NCBI RefSeq assembly: GCF_001552175.1
Contig: NZ_BCQR01000020.1
Location: 20,272 to 84,271 of the forward strand
Length of the DNA stretch: 64,000 nt
DNA from: Actinomadura kijaniata NBRC 14229
Lineage (GTDB): Bacteria > Actinomycetota > Actinomycetes > Streptosporangiales > Streptosporangiaceae
Direction of reading: 5' to 3'
Position numbers and translations under genes: made by a program
Shown: piece by piece, positions 54,102 to 63,057 of the stretch
Position numbering within the stretch: position 1 is the stretch's first letter
How the letters are laid out: every line of letters begins with the position of its first letter
Notes under the pieces: model-generated
Told to the model about the DNA's origin: nothing
Seen by the model: only the letters and a program-made list of their open reading frames with translations
The model's database searches: none

Positions 54102-54144
54102 GCGGACCTGGACGGGCGGGGCGGCCCCGCCCGTCCAGGTCCGC
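54102..54144 (+). terminator. Perfect 20-bp stem terminator after acetyltransferase gene
   Basis: A 20-bp perfect inverted repeat (54102-54121 with 54125-54144; starts GCGGACCTGGACGGG) around a 3-base loop, 3 bp after the stop codon. No T run follows. Confidence 0.8.
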
Positions 54145-54335
54145 GCCGGGCGCCGCGTTCCAGGGCGTGTTCCCCAGAAGCCTCAGCCGCCGCGCGAGCG
54201 CGTGAACCGGCCGGTGGGGCGACGCCGGAGACGAGCCCCACCGGGAGGACCACGAAGCGACGCCTCGTTCGTCCGGGCACGGTCGCGGCGCGTGCCGCCA
54301 GGCGGACGCCGCGGGCCGGGGCGCCCGGACACCGC

Positions 54336-56447
54336 TCAGCTGACGCCGGCCTCCTTCATGTCGCGGAGCTCCCGCTTGAGTTCCTTGATCTCGTCGCGGA
54401 GGCGGGCGGCCAGCTCGAACTGCAGGTCGGTGGCGGCCTGGTGCATCTGCTCGGTCATCTGCTCGATCAGGCCCTCCAGCTCCTCGCGGGGACGGTCGCC
54501 GACCAGGTCGGCGGCGTGCCGGCCGGCCTTGCGGGAGCCCAGGCCGGGGACGGGGGCCTTGCCGCGGGACTGCTGGCGGCCCGCGCCGCCGATCAGGGTC
54601 TCGGTGTCGGCGTCCTCGCGGACCAGCGAGTCGAGGATGTCGGCGATCTTCTTGCGCAGGGCCTGCGGCTCGATGCCGTGCTCCTCGTTGTAGGCCCGCT
54701 GCTTGGCGCGGCGGCGGTTGGTCTCCTCGATCGCGCGTTCCATCGACGGGGTGACCTTGTCGGCGTACATGTGGACCTGGCCCGACACGTTGCGGGCGGC
54801 GCGGCCGATCGTCTGGATCAGGGAGGTCTCCGAGCGCAGGAAGCCCTCCTTGTCGGCGTCCAGGATCGCCACCAGCGACACCTCGGGCAGGTCCAGGCCC
54901 TCGCGCAGCAGGTTGATGCCGACCAGGACGTCGAACTCGCCGGCGCGCAGCTCGCGGAGCAGCTCGATGCGGCGCAGGGTGTCGACCTCGCTGTGCAGGT
55001 AGCGGACCTGGATGCCGAGCTCCAGCAGGTAGTCGGTGAGGTCCTCGGCCATCTTCTTGGTGAGGGTGGTGACCAGGACGCGTTCGTCGCGTTCGGTGCG
55101 CAGCCGGATCTCGTGGACCAGGTCGTCGATCTGGCCCTTGGTGGGCTTGACGACGACCTCCGGGTCGATGAGGCCGGTGGGGCGGATGACCTGCTCGACG
55201 ACGTCGCCCTGGACGCGGCCCATCTCGTAGGGGCCGGGCGTCGCCGACAGGTAGACGGTCTGGCCGATCCGCCCCAGGAACTCCTCCCACTTGAGGGGGC
55301 GGTTGTCCATCGCCGAGGGCAGGCGGAAGCCGTGGTCGACGAGCATCCGCTTGCGGGAGGCGTCGCCCTCGTACATCGCGCCGATCTGCGGGACGGTCTG
55401 GTGGGACTCGTCGATGACCAGCAGGAAGTCGTCGGGGAAGAAGTCCAGCAGGGTGTTGGGGGCGCTGCCGGCGGGGCGGCCGTCGATGTGGCGGGAGTAG
55501 TTCTCGATGCCGGAGCAGGTGCCGACCTGGCGCATCATCTCGATGTCGTAGGTGGTGCGCATGCGCAGCCGCTGGGCCTCCAGGAGCTTGCCCTGGCCCT
55601 CCATCTCGGCGAGGCGCGCCTCCAGCTCGGCCTCGATGTCGCGGATCGCGCGTTCCATGCGCTCGGGCCCGGCGACGTAGTGGGAGGCGGGGAAGACGAA
55701 CACCTCGTCGTCCTCGCGCAGCACCTCGCCGGTGAGCGGGTGCAGGGTCGCGAGCTTCTCGATCTCGTCGCCGAACATCTCGATGCGGACGGCGAGCTCC
55801 TCGTACTGCGGGATGATCTCGATGGTGTCGCCCCGCACGCGGAACGTGCCCCGGGTGAACGCCAGGTCGTTGCGCGAGTACTGCATCCCGACCAGGCTGC
55901 GCAGCAGCTCGTCGCGTTCGATCTCGTCGCCGACCCTCAGCTTGACGGCGCGCTCGACGTACTCCTCGGGGGTGCCCAGGCCGTAGATGCACGACACCGA
56001 GGCGACCACGATGGTGTCGCGGCGGGTCAGCAGCGAGTTGGTCGCCGAGTGCCGCAGCCGGTCGACCTCCTCGTTGATGGAGGAGTCCTTCTCGATGTAG
56101 GTGTCGGTCTGCGGGATGTACGCCTCGGGCTGGTAGTAGTCGTAGTACGAGACGAAGTACTCGACGGCGTTGTTCGGCATCATCTCGCGCAGTTCGTTGG
56201 CGAACTGGGCGGCGAGGGTCTTGTTGGGCTGCATCACCAGCACCGGGCGCTGGAGCTTCTCGACCAGCCAGGCGACGGTGGCGGTCTTGCCGGTGCCGGT
56301 GGCGCCCAGCAGCACCGCGTCCTTGTCCCCGCGCGAGATCCGCTCGGTCAGCTCCGCGATCGCCTGCGGCTGGTCGCCCGCCGGCGTCATCTCCGTGACG
56401 ACCTCGAACGGCCTCGCCGTGCGCTGTAGGTCCGCTATCGGCCGCAT
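54336..56447 (-). CDS. uvrB: Excinuclease ABC subunit B
   Basis: 703 residues. Walker [17 protein letters not shown], the DNA-clamping beta-hairpin region ([21 protein letters not shown]), helicase motifs [23 protein letters not shown] and [11 protein letters not shown], and the C-terminal UVR domain ([21 protein letters not shown]) that binds UvrC are complete. It verifies DNA lesions in nucleotide-excision repair. ATG 56447 has GGGGAGAGG six bases upstream; it removes a 16-residue unconserved extension. It has its own promoter region; the conserved partner genes coaE and rpsA lie further on. Confidence 0.97.
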   Translation of the reverse strand: MRPIADLQRTARPFEVVTEMTPAGDQPQAIAELTERISRGDKDAVLLGATGTGKTATVAWLVEKLQRPVLVMQPNKTLAAQFANELREMMPNNAVEYFVSYYDYYQPEAYIPQTDTYIEKDSSINEEVDRLRHSATNSLLTRRDTIVVASVSCIYGLGTPEEYVERAVKLRVGDEIERDELLRSLVGMQYSRNDLAFTRGTFRVRGDTIEIIPQYEELAVRIEMFGDEIEKLATLHPLTGEVLREDDEVFVFPASHYVAGPERMERAIRDIEAELEARLAEMEGQGKLLEAQRLRMRTTYDIEMMRQVGTCSGIENYSRHIDGRPAGSAPNTLLDFFPDDFLLVIDESHQTVPQIGAMYEGDASRKRMLVDHGFRLPSAMDNRPLKWEEFLGRIGQTVYLSATPGPYEMGRVQGDVVEQVIRPTGLIDPEVVVKPTKGQIDDLVHEIRLRTERDERVLVTTLTKKMAEDLTDYLLELGIQVRYLHSEVDTLRRIELLRELRAGEFDVLVGINLLREGLDLPEVSLVAILDADKEGFLRSETSLIQTIGRAARNVSGQVHMYADKVTPSMERAIEETNRRRAKQRAYNEEHGIEPQALRKKIADILDSLVREDADTETLIGGAGRQQSRGKAPVPGLGSRKAGRHAADLVGDRPREELEGLIEQMTEQMHQAATDLQFELAARLRDEIKELKRELRDMKEAGVS

Positions 56448-56548
56448 CCGCGCCTCTCCCCCTGGTCGGTCGGGTCCCGGTCGGGCCCGCGCCATCCCAC
56501 TTTATGCACCGGCTCCGACAGTCTCCGGCGTCCGGGTGTTCTTCGAGG

Positions 56549-57718
56549 TCACGACGCCGGGAGCGGGACGCGGGCGTGCAGCCGGTAGCCGCCGTCGCCG
56601 GTGGGTCCCGCCTCGAACGCCCCGCCCAGCGCGGTGACCCGCTCGCGCAGCCCGACCAGGCCGTTGCCGCCGCTCGGCAGGCCGTGCCGGGCGGGGGTGG
56701 TCGGGGCGTCGTTGCGGACCTCGACCTCGACGGCCTCGGGCAGCAGGTCCAGCCGCACGCAGGTGTCGGCGTCGCCGGCGTGCTTGTGCACGTTGGTCAG
56801 CGCCTCCTGGACCAGCCGGTACACGGTGCGGCCGACGGCGGCGGGCATGGGGCGCTCCTCGCCGGTCACCGCCAGCTCCACGCGCAGGCCCGCCGCGCCG
56901 GACTGGTCGACCAGGCCCCGGATGTCGGACACCGCGGGCGAGGACTGCGGCAGCGCCTCCTCGCCCTGCCGCAGCACGCCGATGACCTGCCGCAGCTCCT
57001 CCAGGGCCTGGCGGCCCATGTCGCCGATCACCGCGGCGGTCTCGGCGGCCCGGCGGGGGTCGCGGGCGGCGATCGCCTTCAGCGCCCCGGCGTGCACGAC
57101 GATCACGCTGACGCGGTTGGCGACCACGTCGTGCATCTCGCGGGCGATGCGGGTGCGTTCCTCGGCGCGGGCGCGCTCGGCGAGCAGGTGCTGCTCGCGT
57201 TCCAGGCGGGCGGCGCGTTCCTGGAGGGAGGCCAGCAGTTGCTTGCGGGCGCCCATGTAGAGGCCGAGCACCACCGGCAGCGCCGTGAACGCCAGCCCGA
57301 ACGACGCGTTGGCCAGCGCCGACACGTCCCGGGGGGCGGTCGCGCCGGGCACCAGCAGGCTCAGCAGGTAACCGGCGACCGAGATGATGATCACCAGGCC
57401 GCGGGGGGAGGCGTAGGCGCCCAGCGAGTACAGCACCACCAGGAACGAGAACCCGCCGCTGCCCATGGCCGTGGACACCACCGTCGTGATCACCGCCAGC
57501 GCGACCGGGTGGCGGCGGCGGGCCACCAGCGCCAGGGCCAGTACGACGTTGCCGGCGGTGGTCACCGGTCTGGGCAGCCAGAACTCCTGGTAGGCGAACC
57601 AGCCGAGCAGGCCGTCGCCGACGGCCATCCCGAGCGCGAGCGCGATGTCGAGGGCCCGGGAGCGTCGGGTCGCCCACCAGCGCGACCAGGGGTTCGGCCA
57701 CCGGCCCGGCAGGTGCAT
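56549..57718 (-). CDS. Sensor histidine kinase (HisKA_3/NarL-type partner class)
   Basis: 389 residues. Five to six N-terminal transmembrane helices (LDIALALGMAVGDGLLGWFAY, GNVVLALALVA, ALAVITTVVSTAMG, FLVVLYSLGAYA, GLVIIISVAGYLLSLLV), a coiled linker, the HisKA_3 phosphoacceptor RTRIAREMHDVVANRVSVIVVHAG, and an HATPase domain (LVQEALTNVHKHAGDADTCV, GNGLVGLRERVTALGG). Kinases of this class are normally next to a LuxR-type response regulator; none is present on either side. The start is unclear (ATG 57718 or 57739). The stimulus is unknown. Confidence 0.88.
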   Translation of the reverse strand: MHLPGRWPNPWSRWWATRRSRALDIALALGMAVGDGLLGWFAYQEFWLPRPVTTAGNVVLALALVARRRHPVALAVITTVVSTAMGSGGFSFLVVLYSLGAYASPRGLVIIISVAGYLLSLLVPGATAPRDVSALANASFGLAFTALPVVLGLYMGARKQLLASLQERAARLEREQHLLAERARAEERTRIAREMHDVVANRVSVIVVHAGALKAIAARDPRRAAETAAVIGDMGRQALEELRQVIGVLRQGEEALPQSSPAVSDIRGLVDQSGAAGLRVELAVTGEERPMPAAVGRTVYRLVQEALTNVHKHAGDADTCVRLDLLPEAVEVEVRNDAPTTPARHGLPSGGNGLVGLRERVTALGGAFEAGPTGDGGYRLHARVPLPAS

Positions 57719-57773
57719 GACCCGAGCGTAGCGTTCCATGGGGACCGGTACCGTCCGGGTCACCGGAACGCGA

Positions 57774-58391
57774 TCAGCGGCCCGCGGCGGCGGTGAGCTC
57801 GTCCCACAGCGCGTCCACCCGCTCGCGCAGGGCCGCCAGCGACCCGGAGTTGTCGATCACGTGGTGGGCGACGGCGCGGCGCTGCTCGCGGGTGGCCTGG
57901 GCGGCGATGCGGGCGCGGGCGTCGTGCTCGCTCATGCCGCGGCGGCCGGTGAGGCGTTCCAGCTGCGTCTCGACGGGGGCGTCGACGACGACGACCACGT
58001 CGTACATCTCCGCCAGGCCGTTCTCGGTGAGCAGCGGCACGTCGTAGACCACGATCGCGTCACCCGGCGCGGCGTCCATGAGCTGCTGCATCCGCTCCCC
58101 CACCAGGGGGTGGACGATGGCGTTGAGGGCCTTGAGCCGGTCGGGATCGGAAAAGACGATCTTCCCGACCCGTTCCCGGTCCATGCCGCCGTCCGGCAGC
58201 AGGACCTGCTCGCCGAACTCGGCGACGACGGCGGCCAGGCCGGGGGTGCCGGGCTCGACCACCTCCCGGGCGATCCTGTCGGCGTCGATGACGACCGCGC
58301 CGTGCGCGGCCAGCCGGGCCGCGACCTCGCTCTTGCCCGATCCGATTCCACCGGTGAGTCCCACTTTCAGCACGGGCACCACCGTACTCAC
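57774..58391 (-). CDS. coaE: Dephospho-CoA kinase
   Basis: 205 residues. P-loop [44 protein letters not shown] and [24 protein letters not shown] are the CoaE hallmarks. It carries out the last step of coenzyme A synthesis. GTG 58391 overlaps the stop of the upstream GNAT gene by 4 bp (GTGA). The C-terminal UPF0157/GrpB extension found in mycobacterial CoaE is absent. Confidence 0.95.
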   Translation of the reverse strand: MSTVVPVLKVGLTGGIGSGKSEVAARLAAHGAVVIDADRIAREVVEPGTPGLAAVVAEFGEQVLLPDGGMDRERVGKIVFSDPDRLKALNAIVHPLVGERMQQLMDAAPGDAIVVYDVPLLTENGLAEMYDVVVVVDAPVETQLERLTGRRGMSEHDARARIAAQATREQRRAVAHHVIDNSGSLAALRERVDALWDELTAAAGR

Positions 58392-58900
58392 CCCGGGCCG
58401 GCGGCGGACGCCGGGCCTGCGGCGGGCGGCAGGGGCTTGCGCATGTGCACGAGGATCAGGTGGGCGGCGACGCGTTCGCGGTGGGTCTCGGCGTAGCCGA
58501 GCCGCCGGTACAGCCGCAGGTTGTCCTCCGACAGGTGGCCGGTGAACAGCACGCACGCGTCGGCGCGTCCGGCGGCCCGCTCCTCCAGGGCCCGCATGAG
58601 GGCCGCGCCGATGCCGCGCCCCTGCTGGTCGGGGACGACGACGAGCCGGCCGGCCAGGCAGGTGTGGTCGCTGAACTGGCCGCGGACGGCGCCGACCAGG
58701 CGGGGGCCGAGCATCGCCTTCAGCACGACCGCGTCGCCCGCCAGGACCTTCTGGTGCTGTTCCAGGGACTCCACCAGCGGCGGGATGAACGGGTCGCCGT
58801 ACAGCTGCGCCTCGGTGACGTAGGCGGCGCGCTGCACCGTCATGATCTCGCCCGCGTCGGCGGGGGTCGCGGATGTGATCACGACCGGGGAGGGGCTCAT
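58388..58900 (-). CDS. GNAT-family N-acetyltransferase
   Basis: 170 residues. Acetyl-CoA motif [21 protein letters not shown] and [21 protein letters not shown] are clear. It is translationally coupled to coaE, which makes part of the CoA that such enzymes use, but this may be coincidental. Acceptor unknown. Confidence 0.88.
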   Translation of the reverse strand: MSPSPVVITSATPADAGEIMTVQRAAYVTEAQLYGDPFIPPLVESLEQHQKVLAGDAVVLKAMLGPRLVGAVRGQFSDHTCLAGRLVVVPDQQGRGIGAALMRALEERAAGRADACVLFTGHLSEDNLRLYRRLGYAETHRERVAAHLILVHMRKPLPPAAGPASAAGPG

Positions 58901-58919
58901 GGCACGACCCTAACGGGCC

Positions 58920-58952
58920 GGGCCGTCCCCGGGCGTGGTCCGGGGACGGCCC
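58920..58952 (-). terminator. Terminator after membrane EEP gene
   Basis: GGGCCGTCCCCGG / CCGGGGACGGCCC, 13-bp stem and 7-base loop, 7 bp beyond the stop on the minus strand. Confidence 0.75.
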
Positions 58953-58959
58953 GCCGCGG

Positions 58960-60906
58960 TCAGCGGCCGATCGTGGCGGTGACGGCGATCGGGAAGTGGT
59001 CCGAGGCCCGGGAGTCGCCGATCCGGAAGTCGGAGAACCGCACGTCGTCGGTGCCGAAGATCCAGTCGATGCGCTCGCCGCCGGGGGTGGTGGGTCCGAA
59101 GTCGCCGCCGATCGCGGCGTTGTGGAGCTCGGCGCCCATCCGGCCGATCTCGGGGCTGCCGGGCCCGGCGTTGAAGTCGCCGCCGATGACGGTGCGGGGC
59201 GCGCCGCCCCAGGCCCGAAGCAGCGCGGCGACCTCGCGGACCCGTTCGGGGCCGTCGTCGGCGCCGCCCTCCAGGTGGGTGGACCACACGTCGAGGGTGG
59301 TGTCTCCGACGCCGAGGCGCGCCCACACGTAGCCGCGGATCTGGGACCAGTCGCCGCGGGGCATGCGGCCGGTGCCGGACTTCCGCACCGGCAGGGTGGT
59401 GAGGATGGCGTTGCCGAACTGGCCGTCGGCGGCCGGGCCCCACAGCAGTTTCATGCCGAGCCGCCGCGACAGCCACACGCCCACGTCGGTGGTGCCCGAC
59501 ATCAGCGATCCCCGGCTGGTCTCCTGCAGCAGCACGACCTGCGGGCGCTGCGCCTCGATGGTCCTGGCGATGGCCTCGGGGTCGAGGCGGCCGGAGGTGT
59601 CGACGCCGTCGTGGATGTTGTAGCTGACGATGCGGACCTGGCCGGGGGCGGCGGCGGCCGGGCGCGCCCGCGTCTCGGGCGCGGCGACGGTGAACAGCAG
59701 GGTGCCGAGCAGCAGCACCAGGGCGGCGGCCCCGGCGGTGAGGGCCCGCAGCGGGGCGCGGGCGGGCAGCGGTCCGCCGCGCGCGGCGGCGATCGCGGCG
59801 AGCGCGCCCAGCAGGATGCCGGCCAGGCCGGGCAGCAGGTTGTTGGGGACCGGCAGCGGCTCGATGGCGCTGAGCTGGTAGGGCACCAGCACCACCGCGA
59901 TCAGGAAGCCGCCGAGGGCCGCGCCGGCGTCGACGCGCCAGACGGGGCCGCCGGTCCCGGCGCGGCGCAGCGGGGCGCGGCAGGCGACCGCCAGCAGCCA
60001 CGCCGCCAGCACCTGCCCGACGACCACCACGGGCACGATCTCGACGCCGGACACCGCGTAGGTCCCGGCGATGGTGCCCGCGCCGACGCCGAGCAGGGTG
60101 CCGCCGAGCACGCACACGCCGCCGGGCACGGCCCGCACGGCGAGCCCGGACGCCAGGAACGCCAGCGCCAGGCCCTGCCCGGTCGCGACGACGATGTGCG
60201 CGGCGGTCAGCGACAGCCAGCCCGACGACGCCACGAACGCCGGGCTGGACAGCACGAGGATCTGCACCGCCAGGAACGGCCCGACGGCCGCGCCGCCGAG
60301 GGCGTCGCGCCAGGTGAGGCCGGGGGCGGCGACGGGGCCGGAGGACAGTTCGCGGTACAGGGCGAGCGCGCCGAGCACGACGAACACCAGGCACGCCGTC
60401 CACGGCATGATCCCGGAGCGCCAGACCGGGTCCCAGGTCGCGAACGCCATGCGGACGGCGGTGTCGGCGGCCAGGCCCGCGACGGCGGCGGTGGCGAACC
60501 CGACGCCCGACAGGCCGCGCGCGGCCTCGTACAGCGCCGCGACCGCGATCATGCCGATGGCGGTGCCGAGGAACGTCAGCCACAGGTGCGGGCCGGTGGC
60601 CTGCACCACCAGCCGCACCAGGAACAGTCCGCCGACGCCGGTGAGCAGCAGGGCGCGGGGCCCGCCGAGGCGGCGGATCAGGGGCGCGGCGAACCCGGCC
60701 AGGTAGACCGCCAGCACCGCGAACGCGGCGGGGACGGCCCCGGCGGTGTCGCCGAAGTGGTTGAGCTGGGGAAGTGAGAACCGCAGGGTCTGGGCGAGCA
60801 CCGCGACGGTGACGGCGATCAACACCAGTCGCGCCGGGCCCTGCGGGACGATGGAGGGACCGGACGCGGGGCCGCCGGTCTGGGTGCCTACCTGTGTGCT
60901 GGCCAA
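58960..60906 (-). CDS. Multi-pass membrane protein with C-terminal endonuclease/exonuclease/phosphatase domain
   Basis: About 648 residues. Roughly the first 380 contain some 11-12 hydrophobic helices (for example [45 protein letters not shown]). The C-terminal ~250 form an EEP-fold hydrolase: [16 protein letters not shown] (metal-binding Asn), [10 protein letters not shown] (Glu), VWSTHLEGG (His), [10 protein letters not shown] (Asp-Asn) and [10 protein letters not shown] (Asp-His). The domain probably faces the outside and may cleave phosphodiesters of lipids or polymers. TTG 60906 is chosen, downstream of the rpsA terminator; a GTG at 60993 lies in that hairpin. Confidence 0.82.
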   Translation of the reverse strand: MASTQVGTQTGGPASGPSIVPQGPARLVLIAVTVAVLAQTLRFSLPQLNHFGDTAGAVPAAFAVLAVYLAGFAAPLIRRLGGPRALLLTGVGGLFLVRLVVQATGPHLWLTFLGTAIGMIAVAALYEAARGLSGVGFATAAVAGLAADTAVRMAFATWDPVWRSGIMPWTACLVFVVLGALALYRELSSGPVAAPGLTWRDALGGAAVGPFLAVQILVLSSPAFVASSGWLSLTAAHIVVATGQGLALAFLASGLAVRAVPGGVCVLGGTLLGVGAGTIAGTYAVSGVEIVPVVVVGQVLAAWLLAVACRAPLRRAGTGGPVWRVDAGAALGGFLIAVVLVPYQLSAIEPLPVPNNLLPGLAGILLGALAAIAAARGGPLPARAPLRALTAGAAALVLLLGTLLFTVAAPETRARPAAAAPGQVRIVSYNIHDGVDTSGRLDPEAIARTIEAQRPQVVLLQETSRGSLMSGTTDVGVWLSRRLGMKLLWGPAADGQFGNAILTTLPVRKSGTGRMPRGDWSQIRGYVWARLGVGDTTLDVWSTHLEGGADDGPERVREVAALLRAWGGAPRTVIGGDFNAGPGSPEIGRMGAELHNAAIGGDFGPTTPGGERIDWIFGTDDVRFSDFRIGDSRASDHFPIAVTATIGR

Positions 60907-60990
60907 TTGAACGAGTGCTCCCGGGGACGAGCTGGAGGCGTGCGGGGGTCGTGAAGGGTCGGGTTCCCGTCCGGGCGCGGGGAAAACGAG

Positions 60991-61030
60991 CACGGCCGGA
61001 GGTCGATCCGTGGATCGTCCTCCGGCCGTG
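60991..61030 (-). terminator. Near-perfect 40-bp palindrome terminator after rpsA
   Basis: CACGGCCGGAGG-T-CGATCC-GT-GGATCG-T-CCTCCGGCCGTG: 12-bp and 6-bp stems separated by one T/T mismatch, loop of two bases. On the minus strand it is followed by CTCGTTTTCC, so it works as the rpsA terminator. Confidence 0.85.
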
Positions 61031-61104
61031 TTCGTTCAGCCGCCGCCCCGCCGCGCGCCGCCGGTCAGCGGCGGGCGCGGTGGGTCCGGGTCCTGCTCAG
61101 CGGC

Positions 61105-62586
61105 TCACTGACCGCCGGAGAGCTTCTCCCGCAGCGCCGCGAGAGCCTCGTCGGTGGCCAGGGCGCCACCGGTGGTCTCGCTCTCGGCGCCACCGGAGTA
61201 GGAGGTCGGGGCCTCGGTGGTGCCGGCGCCCGTGGCGTCGGCCTCCGCCTCGGCCTTGCGGGCCTCCTCGATCTGCTTGCGGTGGGCGTCGAAGCGGGCG
61301 CGGGCCTCGGCGTACTGCCGCTCCCACGTCTCGCGCTGCTCGTCGAAGCCCGGCAGCCACTCGCCCGTGTCGGGGTCGAAGCCCTCGGGGTACTTGTAGT
61401 TGCCCTGCTCGTCGTACTCGGCCGGCATGCCGTACAGCGTCGGGTCGAAGTCCTCTTCCTCGATGCCGGCGGCCGACTCGTTGGCCTGCTTGAGGGACAG
61501 GCTGATCCGGCGACGGTCGAGGTCGATGTCGATGATCTTCACGAAGATCTCGTCGCCGACCTGGACGACCTGCTCGGGGATCTCCACGTGGCGCTCGGCC
61601 AGCTCGGAGATGTGCACCAGGCCCTCGATGCCCTCCTCGACGCGGACGAACGCGCCGAACGGCACCAGCTTGGTGACGCGGCCCGGCACGACCTGGCCGA
61701 TCTGGTGGGTGCGGGCGAACTGCTGCCACGGGTCTTCCTGGGTCGCCTTGAGCGACAGGGAGACGCGCTCGCGCTCCATGTCGACGTCCAGGACCTCGAC
61801 CGTGACCTCCTGGCCGACCTCGACGACCTCGGAGGGGTGGTCGATGTGCTTCCAGGACAGCTCGGACACGTGCACCAGGCCGTCGACGCCGCCGAGGTCC
61901 ACGAACGCACCGAAGTTGACGATCGAGGACACGACGCCCTTGCGGACCTGGCCCTTCTGCAGGGTGTTGAGGAAGGTCTGGCGGACCTCGCTCTGGGTCT
62001 GCTCCAGCCAGGCGCGGCGGGACAGGACCACGTTGTTGCGGTTCTTGTCGAGCTCGATGATCTTGGCCTCGAGCTCGCGGCCCACGTAGGGCTGCAGGTC
62101 ACGGACGCGGCGCATCTCGACCAGCGATGCGGGCAGGAAGCCGCGCAGGCCGATGTCGAGGATCAGGCCGCCCTTGACGACCTCGATGACCGTTCCGGTG
62201 ACGATGCCGTCCTCGTCCTTGATCTTTTCGATCGTGCCCCAGGCGCGCTCGTACTGGGCGCGCTTCTTGGACAGGATCAGGCGGCCTTCCTTGTCCTCCT
62301 TCTGGAGGACGAGGGCCTCGACGTGGTCTCCGACGGCGACGACCTCGTTGGGGTCGACGTCGTGCTTGATGGAGAGCTCACGGGACGGGATGACACCTTC
62401 GGTCTTGTAGCCGATGTCGAGGAGGACCTCGTCTCGATCGACCTTGACAACGGTGCCTTCGACGATGTCGCCGTCGTTGAAGTACTTGATGGTCTCGTCG
62501 ATCGCGGCGAGGAAGGCTTCCTCTGACCCGATGTCGTTGACCGCTACCTGCGGGGTGGTCGAGGTGGCCTCGGTGCTGCTCGTCAT
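61105..62586 (-). CDS. rpsA: 30S ribosomal protein S1
   Basis: 493 residues with four S1 RNA-binding repeats (about 40-110, 125-190, 210-280 and 295-365), the number typical of actinobacteria rather than the six of enterobacteria. Repeat cores include DEVLLDIGYKTEGVIP, GGLILDIGLRGFLPASLV, FGAFVDLGGVDGLVHVSELSW and FGAFVRVEEGIEGLVHISELA. The acidic C-terminal tail contains PDTGEWLPGFDEQRETWERQY and a Thr/Glu-rich end. It recruits mRNA to the ribosome. ATG 62586 with GGAG about ten bases upstream. Confidence 0.97.
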   Translation of the reverse strand: MTSSTEATSTTPQVAVNDIGSEEAFLAAIDETIKYFNDGDIVEGTVVKVDRDEVLLDIGYKTEGVIPSRELSIKHDVDPNEVVAVGDHVEALVLQKEDKEGRLILSKKRAQYERAWGTIEKIKDEDGIVTGTVIEVVKGGLILDIGLRGFLPASLVEMRRVRDLQPYVGRELEAKIIELDKNRNNVVLSRRAWLEQTQSEVRQTFLNTLQKGQVRKGVVSSIVNFGAFVDLGGVDGLVHVSELSWKHIDHPSEVVEVGQEVTVEVLDVDMERERVSLSLKATQEDPWQQFARTHQIGQVVPGRVTKLVPFGAFVRVEEGIEGLVHISELAERHVEIPEQVVQVGDEIFVKIIDIDLDRRRISLSLKQANESAAGIEEEDFDPTLYGMPAEYDEQGNYKYPEGFDPDTGEWLPGFDEQRETWERQYAEARARFDAHRKQIEEARKAEAEADATGAGTTEAPTSYSGGAESETTGGALATDEALAALREKLSGGQ

Positions 62587-63057
62587 GTGTCGGCTGGCTC
62601 CGGATACGGACATAGTAGGTGTCTGGCTTTGCGCGGAGGGCTCTTTATCCGCCCTGCCGAGAACCGGATGGAACGCGGGAAACCCGAGGGAATCCCACGT
62701 TGGTGACCGAACCGATGTCGCCGACGAGACCGAGCGCGAGCTTGCTCCGTCCGAAGCGCGCGCAAGCCCACAGCGCAGCGATCAGGATATGGGACCAATC
62801 CCGGCTGGTCAATCGGAGCGGGCCGCGCCACGCCGGGCACTGTGCTCGACACGACGATCGGCACGACGGTCGGCGTGCCCAGGACTTGTCGCGAAGTGGG
62901 TCCCAGCCACGCACACGAGCGCGCTACCTGACCGGCGGGCCCGAAGCCGGAGGCGAGGGCCCGCCGGTCAGATCGCGAAGCGATGTCGCGCTCGCCAAGA
63001 CCTGGTGAGGCGCGAGCCCCCGGGCGAGCGCCGTAGGCCAGGGCTTCTGAAATACAG
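62587..63057. other. 471-bp gene-free interval upstream of rpsA
   Basis: Contains the rpsA promoter region; on the minus strand TACTAT at about 62615-62620 could be a -10 box. The second half carries copy B of the dispersed repeat and the 3' flank of the deacetylase gene. Open frames here have no ribosome sites and share a peptide with those at 17.7 kb only because of the repeat. Confidence 0.5.
62966..63042. repeat. Dispersed intergenic repeat, copy B
   Basis: Matches 17757-17833 with about eight differences. It ends 15 bp before the stop codon of the minus-strand polysaccharide deacetylase gene, the same distance as copy A from the TetR stop. Confidence 0.75.

Noticed and set aside
60907..60993. 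Upstream GTG start for the membrane EEP gene
   Set aside because: It would place the start codon within the rpsA terminator palindrome and has no usable ribosome site.
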